From Paragyromitra xinjiangensis (Eukaryota; Ascomycota; Pezizomycetes; Pezizales; Discinaceae): a stretch of DNA of 64,000 bases. Both the position numbers and the translations under genes were made by a program. Where the stretch lies: the NCBI GenBank assembly GCA_038503065.1, contig JBCAMK010000018.1, forward strand, positions 1,603,003 to 1,667,002. Direction: 5' to 3'. The notes beneath the pieces are model-generated. The model saw only the letters and a list, made by a program, of their open reading frames with translations. It did not search any database and was not told the DNA's origin. This document shows, in pieces, positions 56,787 to 64,000 of this stretch; the first letter of the stretch is position 1, and each line of letters starts with the position of its first letter.

Positions 56787-59700
56787 TTCGTAGTGTTATC
56801 TAACTGTTTGATTCTTGAAGTTAGCTATTAGAAGAGCCATAGTATACGTGTATCCCTATAAGGTACAGGAAACACTTACTGATCTTTGAGCTGTAGTTAC
56901 TTGGAAGGTTTTCGAATTAGAAGTTGTTGCTTTCTGAACTTATGCTAGCCAGGCGGGAAACAGGCCCAATTTATAGACTTGCGGTTTGACCAAAAAAAAG
57001 GATGTGCTTCAAGTGTAAGCAAACAGTCTTGGGTTTGTAGCCAAACTAATCTAGAATGTCGGCACTATCTCGTTCTGCTCCGCATTTCAGCTGAAAATCC
57101 CCCATAAATTCTGCAAGATTAATTGCCTATAGTTCAGCTCGCCCAACATGCTGCATCTACGATTACACCTCAGCTGAACCTAAGCCGTCCAACATAATTA
57201 TTAGAAATCTAACCACGCCCCCATATGGAAGTATCAAGTATCATAAAAATGATCGACATCAAACACATGCCGCCCGCGAAGCGCGGTTACATAACTCGAC
57301 ACCTCTGATATAAACGTTTAAATTCACAGGTGTTAGAGATGAATGCGTGGAGGGTGTGACCCGGAAGCAGTCTCTCTAGAGCCCAAGTTTATGTCATAAC
57401 TCTACCAATCACCTCATCTTCATAAAACCTCCAAAGAAGTACCTTTTCGTTGCGGAAAAGCACAATTTTCCAGTACTTCGTAGAAATAAACTCGTCGAAG
57501 TACCGTGTTTCAGCCAGTCTCCGGCCTCAGCTGCCAACTCATAACTTGGTTGCAACATGCGTCCCGTTACTCTCAGCTGAAAAGTAAGGATGAGGGCCAG
57601 GGATGTGGGGGTGATCGTGAAGATCATCTATCCACATATTCCCGCAAAAACAATCTAATATCCCGATCTATAGCTTCAGTCTAGCAATTCTACGCTATCA
57701 GATACAAAGCAGTATCATTAGGGATGTCATATGTACAACAAATATAAACTTCTGAAATGCAAACTATAGAAGTTGGAGGCGCAATTGATGGGTGATATTG
57801 CATCAACGATCAGCTTGCGTCCAGGCCCAATTGCAAGGCATAACAGGCTGATCACAATACTGGACCAGCTTCATTCAACTAGGGAAGCTAGTTACACGCT
57901 CGCCTTTTGGGATATCCAACATCTCACGCGAGAAGAGTACCCATTTTACCTAGCGCATGGAGCTTCTCTCAGCATCTTTAGTATTGGCATGTAACTGCAA
58001 CTTCATTACATAGAAAAAATACACCTCGCTCATGTCAAATAATCTAACTGCAAATACTAGTAATTCAATTGATATACCAACTTTAATAAAGAACATTTTG
58101 CGGGGCTGTATGCTTACCCCACCATTTTAAAGTCGCTTTCCCCAGCCCATAGAGTAGATCGGCTCGCTAGGTTCGTCCAATCAGACAGCTGATAATTGGC
58201 TGATATTGGTAGAAAATATTAACCAGGCAGCAAGGAAGTGTGTAGCAATACCCGAAACTATCTATTTGCATAAGGCCCAAGATACATTTCCTAAAGAGGG
58301 AAGGCAACTTCGGATGACAGCATAGCATCCTCCCAAACCAGAAGCTTGCAGAGCCACTAACAGCCCTATACTAGCTGGTTCCTCTAGAAGCACAAGTGTA
58401 AACATCACTCTATTGGTAGAAAGGGAAGTAATAAGTGCAATATAGTATTAATTAATAGGCCTTAAGCAGCAGAAATCGTGGATGAGTCACAGACCTTCAA
58501 GCCGTTTTTCGTTTTCTCCTGCAGCTGTTTTCAGCTAGATACATAGAGGGTTCTGGTACAGTCACTCCCAGCCACTCGACGAACCTGGCCGTTTGACGAA
58601 CAGAGGTCGTCGCTTAGGAGACTTTTACAACTCTCTCATATTTTTGCAAAAATTCTAACTACATGATGGCCCAAAATATTGTACAAATGAGATCTGTTGC
58701 TGACTAGGCCCAGGCCCCGCTGTTTCCTGACTTGAAGCCTGGGGGCTCATAGTTTTTCGCTTTTTCGCAACGAGTTTCGTCAAATGGCCAGTTTCGTCGA
58801 GTGGCCAGGAGTGACTGTATTCTCCCCTTATAGAAATACCTCCGAATCTCCGAAACAGGTTTTTAAGGCAGAAACTTTATTACGACGACCAAACTTTAGC
58901 ACCATTATCAACGGTTGATCTGTACTACCTTTCAGCTGAATTCTTATCGCTCACCCCGGTTTGTGGTGCTTGTCTGAAAATCTATGTAACTGCATGCACA
59001 CCACCATCCAAAAGCCCCCACCGTTTTCTCTTAAATGCTTCTTAGTATACCATGATATGCATATATTTTCAGCTTCTATTTTCTGACATCTTGACTCATA
59101 GGAAGTGAGTGTGGGTAGGGGTGCCATGCCTTGGATCATCGCTATTCTTACACTACTATTTGATAATGGATTAAATTTGAATTCACTGGATGTTAGATAC
59201 TGGTTTTACGCAATTGTGTCGTTTATGATTGTAGAATTGCGACCATGGAGCTCGCCTATCTACGGGACATACATGTAACTACATGTATAGAGGAGGTATT
59301 TATGCAGCAAGTCTACAAACCTAACCCTAAAGTCTCTGACCCGGTGTTCCCCGGCGCCACAACCGCACCCCCACACCCTTTCCCGACGCCATACCAGATG
59401 TCAACCATCGTTTAGCAATCGCGACTAGCGCGATAGACAAGCTGTTGACGCGCCGATGCGCTTCTTCGCTCCAACAATGGTTAAACACCCCATCAAGAAC
59501 CACAAGCAGATACTCTGCGACCCTCTATTCTAATGTTGAAGGGGCTTTTCGCCGTGCCCCAGTTAAATCCGCCCATGAACAATTTGAAGTTTCAACTAGC
59601 GCGGTGATAGAAGTCCCACAGCCTCATTGCACTGGAGTCCCCCAAGCTAGTCTCTCTTATACCAACTCCCACTACAGGAGTATTCCCTAGTATAAATGGG

Positions 59701-60176
59701 TTTATCAATATCTTCCTTAAGTCATAACTTCGCTACCTCGTACCACTTTCTACTCTTCGGCAGTGTAAACCTCCATCTGGACAAACAGACTACTTACACT
59801 ATGGATGCATCACTGATGAGCGTTCCACAAAATGCCTCTATTTTATACTCAGTGACAGATCTACACAGCGACTGCTCAGTTTAAACAAGCCTATAGTGTC
59901 CTTTACGCATCCCCCGTTTAGCCAACGTACCATAGTGCTCAGAAGGATGCATGGGCCGGTTCTCGGGGAGAATTCAACCGAAGGGGCATGTAAGCTAACA
60001 TCACCACAATGATAGGTATCTGTAAGCGCTTAAGTCGATAGTGGTTATCTAGGACTATCATCGATATATTGGAGACGATGCCACAAAAATAAGAGGAATT
60101 GAATGCCGCCATAGCCTTGAAGGCTGGATGCGTGTATGAAATATCAATCAACCAATCAAGAGAAATTGAATCAATT
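56787..60176. other. Gene-poor stretch with one MITE
   Basis: It holds the 259-bp TA-flanked element at 58559-58817. A palindromic ACATGTAACTACATGT lies at 59272-59287. The sequence CAGCTAGATACAT...GGTTCTGGTACA at 58531-58559 recurs in diverged form at 62145-62172. No frame here has motifs I can support. Confidence 0.45.
58559..58817. mobile_element. Pogo/Fot1-type MITE with TA duplication
   Basis: Ends CAGTCACTCC and GGAGTGACTG lie between TA dinucleotides (58557-58558 and 58818-58819). The inner arms share GCCACTCGACGAA and GGCCGTTTGACGAA blocks in inverted order. Fot1/pogo elements typically have CAGT ends and TA duplications. The element is non-coding. Confidence 0.82.
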
Positions 60177-61424
60177 ATGAAACAAACAACCATTCCCCAA
60201 CGAAAAACGAGGGCTTTCCTGTTTGCTTTTTCTTTAGTCCTTCTGCTTGGAGTTTGTCTTGCGAATCCAACGGAAGTGCGGCCTCGAGCCTCCTCATGTA
60301 CACCTACCTCCTATGGCGTCGCCTCTCAAGACGATACCCCCACCATTCACTCTGCCATCGCAGCCTGCGGCGCCGGTGGCATCATCGTGATCCCCGCCGG
60401 CAAGACTTACATGATTCTTAGTATAGTCTCCTTTGCTGGCTGTGCCAACTGCGATTTTCAAATCGAAGGAACTCTCAAGATTTCCGACGACCTCACCTAC
60501 TGGGAGGGCAAAACTGCCGCTTTCTATATGAGTGGCATCAACACCGCCAAGATTCGGTCTCTCTCTGGTACTGGTCTTATCGATGGTAATGGCCAACCCT
60601 TCTGGGACCGTTTCGCTGCTAATAGCACCTACCGCCGCCCTACAATGTTCTACATTACCGGCGGCTCTACAAACATTGCCTTATCCGACCTCACCTTCAA
60701 AAATCCGCCCAACGTTTTCCACAGTGTCACCGGCGGCTCCTCCAATATTACGTACACTTCGCTGGTCCTCTCTGCCGTCTCAAACACTGGCGCAGTCCCC
60801 AAAAATACCGACGGTTTCGACATCGGCGCCTCCACCGCTGTCACCATCAGCAACACCCACGTCTCCAACCAAGACGACTGTATTGCCTTCAAAGCGGGCG
60901 CAACAAACACCACCGTTAGAAACATCACCTGCGTCGGTTCCCATGGCCTCTCTATCGGCTCCCTCGGTGGCAGCAAAGGTGCCATCGACACTGTCTCCAA
61001 CATCTACGTTTCAGGCGCGGACATGATCAATGCCACGAAAGCGGCCGGGATTAAGCTCTACCAAGGCGGCGAAACTCATGGAACTGCAGTTATCACAAAC
61101 GTAACATTCACAGATGTGAAGTTAGATGGTTCAGACTATGCCGTGCAGATCCAGTCGTGCTATAATTCAGCATCGACAGTCGATTGTGCGGCAAATCCGT
61201 CGACGGCTACCATTACGGATGTATGGTTTCGTGGCTTTTCAGGGATATCCTCGGGGAAGTATGGGCGTGTTGTCGCGAATTTGAATTGTCCAGCGAACGG
61301 CACTTGCGGTGTGTATTTTGAGGAATTTACGGTGAGACCGAAGGCAGGAGAGGCGCAAATTTTATGTTCGGGGATTGATGCACCTGAGGCGGGGGTTACC
61401 TGTAGTGGGACGGCTTCGGGATGA
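60177..61424 (+). CDS. Secreted GH28 pectinase (polygalacturonase family)
   Basis: A single exon of 415 residues. The ATG at 60177 was chosen over one at 60099 because it places a signal peptide at the N-terminus (RAFLFAFSLVLLLGVCLA). The right-handed beta-helix catalytic motifs are NTDGFDIG, NQDDCIAFKAG and GSHGLSIGSLGG, which supply the catalytic Asp residues and the His. The usual RIK motif appears as GIKLYQGG, so the substrate-binding Arg is absent. That suggests an exo-acting or rhamno/xylogalacturonan-specific branch rather than classical endopolygalacturonase. At least six N-x-S/T sites are present. It acts outside the cell on pectin. The gene looks intact and is 2.5 kb from the telomere repeats. 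Confidence 0.88.
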   Translation: MKQTTIPQRKTRAFLFAFSLVLLLGVCLANPTEVRPRASSCTPTSYGVASQDDTPTIHSAIAACGAGGIIVIPAGKTYMILSIVSFAGCANCDFQIEGTLKISDDLTYWEGKTAAFYMSGINTAKIRSLSGTGLIDGNGQPFWDRFAANSTYRRPTMFYITGGSTNIALSDLTFKNPPNVFHSVTGGSSNITYTSLVLSAVSNTGAVPKNTDGFDIGASTAVTISNTHVSNQDDCIAFKAGATNTTVRNITCVGSHGLSIGSLGGSKGAIDTVSNIYVSGADMINATKAAGIKLYQGGETHGTAVITNVTFTDVKLDGSDYAVQIQSCYNSASTVDCAANPSTATITDVWFRGFSGISSGKYGRVVANLNCPANGTCGVYFEEFTVRPKAGEAQILCSGIDAPEAGVTCSGTASG

Positions 61425-62904
61425 AGATCCCGTTGGTGAATCTTGTGGGTTAGGGTTACCAGGGCTTTTCTTCTATAAAGCTCTTTGTTCTCAGTTAGTA
61501 TATCATGACTCCTACTACCTAGGCCCCCCATAACCTCTTAAATAAATGTTCAATACTCCTCATCCGTGCCATTTCCACTTCATTTGGTCCATTCATAATT
61601 TATAGGCAGGCCCTTGATATAGAGTAAGCCCACAGCCCACTCGGCACACCCCACCAATGCTAGGTAGTGACAGCCGGTAACGCAAGTACTAGTAGGCCGC
61701 ATACTGTGCCTCAATTCTGCTAGCAGCTTGCACTGGACCGGACGCGTCCCCTGAACCAGGCCTTAGGATCGTCGAACAAAAACCAAGTTGTTAGACCTCG
61801 GTAACACTTTAACTATTTGCTAGCATGAAGCTTATCCCCAGGCGTGGGCGGTCAAAAGGATGTGTATGTTTGAAGGTATAGACGGCATATGCATGAGATG
61901 TACTAATGCAGGCAACCTTCCTCTGTCAAGTAGCTTCTAGAAGCGCATTCAATGTTGGCCTCCTCAAACAGAATAAGTAATCCCCTCGCATTACACTCCA
62001 GCCCACATATATTAAGGGTCTTAGTACCTGGAACCCTTACAAACGCTCTAGCATTTATCGTAGTACGTTTAAAAAATAGGTCTATTCTTCGGCCATCGTT
62101 CACTCATTCCTCTTCACGCATGCGACCGTTCAGGGCCAGTTCTTTCAAGCTAGATACATTATAGGTTCTGGCACAAATTTACTGAAAAATTCGTTCAAGT
62201 GTTCGTCGACAGAGCAAGGAGAACGGCCAAGTTGGTTAGGGAGTTTAGAGAAGCCTGCAAAAATCGAAACGACCCATTACATAGGATTGTGGACTTCAGG
62301 CATGAAGGGTGGGCGGTATTACATCCGCTATGAGTTACCTAGGCATTCAACCCCTCCGAGCACAAGTGAGTTGGAGATCCATGTCAAACGTATGAAGGGC
62401 ACATTGAATAACTCTCGGGCAACACAGAGACTGAAAAGATCCACCCCCTTTATGATACGAAGAGAGGTATTCCCAAACAGCTCTAGGGGAGAAGCTTTAT
62501 CCCGACTTGGGAGGAGATATTAACGATATACACGCCCCAAGAATGTGAACAGTAGCTAGGAGTACTGATCATGCTAGTGTGCTCCTATCACTAAGCTGTT
62601 CCTAATTGGCGGAAATTCTTCGGCTGCTCAGGTAACCACCCTTCCTAAAGAAGGCTCCCCCAGAATTAAATCCAAAAACTCTATCCGAATCCCAGCCACA
62701 GGCGGTTTCCCAGTGAAAGACGTCCCCACAGTTTACGATCTGATTACTATGCGTATGTAGGATACTGAAAGCAGTCATAATATAATGGTATTTTGGCGGT
62801 CACGAGAAAAAGCTCCAACATCCTAGGAACGTGTTGTGGGGAGTCACGTAGGTCTGCTTGAGCTGGCAGGTGCTACAAACGATCGCAGAATAATATCTGC
62901 GACC
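61425..62904. other. Subtelomeric gene-free stretch
   Basis: I see no gene. A sequence resembling the left flank of the 58.5-kb MITE occurs at 62145-62172, so these two subtelomeric patches may share a repeat. A GGGTTAGGGTTAC segment lies at 61447-61459. Confidence 0.4.
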
Positions 62905-63702
62905 TCACTCAACTATATCCAACCATCCCCCACTGTTTCCATCTCTTTGAAGCACCTGCACAATTGCATCTTCTACGTACTTCGCCTCCCACTCCTCCAA
63001 TTCTACGTGCACCCGCAGGCCCCTCCACTTCAGGGCTTGCCTCACTATACAGTCTGTGTATCCCCCTTTTCCGAACAACAACGCCACCTCCCCCGCTGCC
63101 AATCCTTCATCTGTCCATCTCCCACGATTACTTTTCTGCAGTACACAGATCTTTACAGCCTCCCGTATATCCTCGAGACTCACAGACCCCCGCCCCCACT
63201 GTGGGCTTCTTATATTTAGTGCTGGGACAAATCCATACAGCCCCCCCGCCTTCAGCGTCTCCAAGGGCAAACAAGTCATAATCGCCACCTTCGGCACGCG
63301 AAAATAAAATAACCATTCTGTCTTCCTCAGCACCGGTTTGGGGAAGTTGTACTTCCACGACAATTTCTCGGCAGAGTAAAACTCGGTGCACTGGGTAAGG
63401 CGAGTAGATATAACCGCGATAGAGATACCCTCTTTTCCTTCATACTCCCAATTACACGCCCTGCTGAGGGCACGGAGGAGGTCATCGGTGGTGGATATCC
63501 AGTGCGTCGGGTCACGGCTGTTCTGGTTGAAGTGTTTGCCCAAGGATCTACACATGGCGTCTCGGTCCTTTCGGTTCAGGCCCTGGGGGTTGTTGGTCGT
63601 GAACCCATGTTCAGTGGAGTATTCACTCCCAGATGCAGAGTGGAAAGCGCGGAAGACAAACTGCGGTTGGTGTGGTTCGGAAAGTAACGGTTTCCGGGAT
63701 TG
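62905..63702 (-). CDS. 5'-truncated gene (DUF7587-like) abutting the telomere
   Basis: The frame is open from the stop at 62905 to a stop codon at about 63707 formed by the first repeat units. The first ATG is at 63555 (216 residues to the end). However, the 49 codons upstream of it look coding (PQFVFRAFHSASGSEYST, TTNNPQGL), and the FRxFHxxS start with HWISTTDDLLRAL and ISIAVISTR resembles uncharacterised fungal proteins I recall as DUF7587. No ATG occurs between this conserved start and the telomere array. The natural 5' end therefore seems to have been lost where telomere repeats were added. Translation from the internal Met would give a protein lacking the first motif. Family function is unknown. 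Confidence 0.6.
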   Translation of the reverse strand, partial: QSRKPLLSEPHQPQFVFRAFHSASGSEYSTEHGFTTNNPQGLNRKDRDAMCRSLGKHFNQNSRDPTHWISTTDDLLRALSRACNWEYEGKEGISIAVISTRLTQCTEFYSAEKLSWKYNFPKPVLRKTEWLFYFRVPKVAIMTCLPLETLKAGGLYGFVPALNIRSPQWGRGSVSLEDIREAVKICVLQKSNRGRWTDEGLAAGEVALLFGKGGYTDCIVRQALKWRGLRVHVELEEWEAKYVEDAIVQVLQRDGNSGGWLDIVE

Positions 63703-63710
63703 AAAGAAGA

Positions 63711-63996
63711 TTTAGGGTTTAGGGTTTAGGGTTTAGGGTTTAGGGTTTAGGGTTTAGGGTTTAGGGTTTAGGGTTTAGGGTTTAGGGTTTAGGGTTTAGG
63801 GTTTAGGGTTTAGGGTTTAGGGTTTAGGGTTTAGGGTTTAGGGTTTAGGGTTTAGGGTTTAGGGTTTAGGGTTTAGGGTTTAGGGTTTAGGGTTTAGGGT
63901 TTAGGGTTAGGGTTTAGGGTTTAGGGTTTAGGGTTTAGGGTTTAGGGTTTTAGGGTTTGAGGTTTAGGTTTAGGGTTTAGGGTTTAGGGTTTAGGT
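63711..63996 (+). repeat. Telomeric TTTAGGG array
   Basis: About 40 tandem copies of the heptamer TTTAGGG start directly after GAAAGAAGA. Nearly all are perfect. A TTAGGG hexamer occurs at about 63901-63912 and slipped units (TTTTAGGG, TTTGAGG, TTTAGG) near 63945-63970. The G-rich strand points to the window's right end, as for a chromosome terminus. The last six bases (GTGCTG) are not repeat, so either read-end noise or further sequence follows. Confidence 0.93.
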
Positions 63997-64000
63997 GCTG

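Noticed and set aside
63711..63996. Simple interstitial microsatellite instead of a telomere
   Set aside because: Position at the window end, G-strand orientation and length of about 290 bp fit a chromosome end better, though the final six non-repeat bases leave some doubt.

Overview
The window looks like a subtelomeric segment of a filamentous ascomycete (Pezizomycotina) chromosome. Genes carry many 45-80 nt GT-AG introns with CTAAC/CTGAC branch sites. The families are typically fungal: a Zn2Cys6 regulator, a DHA1-type MFS pump, GH27 and GH28 glycoside hydrolases, a HeLo-like pseudokinase, an SNG1/DUF3533 membrane protein and a 7-Cys copper metallothionein. The right end (63711-63996) is an array of TTTAGGG units in the orientation expected for a chromosome right end. 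The heptamer is the plant-type telomere unit, not the usual fungal TTAGGG. A class such as Leotiomycetes is only a guess.

Layout. 1-3.2 kb: gene-free, with several long inverted repeats. 3.2-11.6 kb: two Ser/Thr kinases (K1, K2), each fused through a short helical linker to a von Willebrand A (vWA) domain, flanking a convergent HeLo-like pseudokinase gene. 12.6-13.6 kb: two MITE-like elements. 14.6-19 kb: two conserved minus-strand genes, inositol-pentakisphosphate 2-kinase and an SNG1-like protein. 20.1-23 kb: a large seven-exon gene for a nucleotidyltransferase-like protein with a 12-nt exon. 24.6-29.8 kb: a third kinase (K3), fused to about 30 ankyrin repeats. 30-36.5 kb: remnants, a small repeat protein and a solo 11-repeat ankyrin gene. 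36.8-39.1 kb: secreted GH27 alpha-galactosidase. 41.4-46.4 kb: a divergent MFS pump and Zn2Cys6 regulator. 48.5 kb: metallothionein. 50.6-51.8 kb: a fungal membrane protein. 52-53.3 kb: a vWA gene paralogous to the K1/K2 tails but without the kinase. 54-55.2 kb: a decayed ankyrin gene. 56.4 kb: a small beta-rich orphan. 60.2-61.4 kb: secreted GH28. 62.9-63.7 kb: a gene whose 5' end abuts the telomere repeats.

The most notable content is the kinase/vWA/ankyrin/HeLo set. K1, K2 and the solo vWA gene share the linker, a phase-1 intron inside the vWA MIDAS codon and similar downstream exons, so they are one duplicating family. The metal-ion site of the vWA decays from the solo gene (DDSSSM) to K2 (DDGESM) to K1 (DDKKSM). 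Together with K3 and an MLKL-like HeLo pseudokinase, this resembles a fungal self/non-self or stress-signalling repertoire evolving in a subtelomere; that function is inference. All gene models were read by eye from splice signals, open frames and paralogue alignment. No database search was run.
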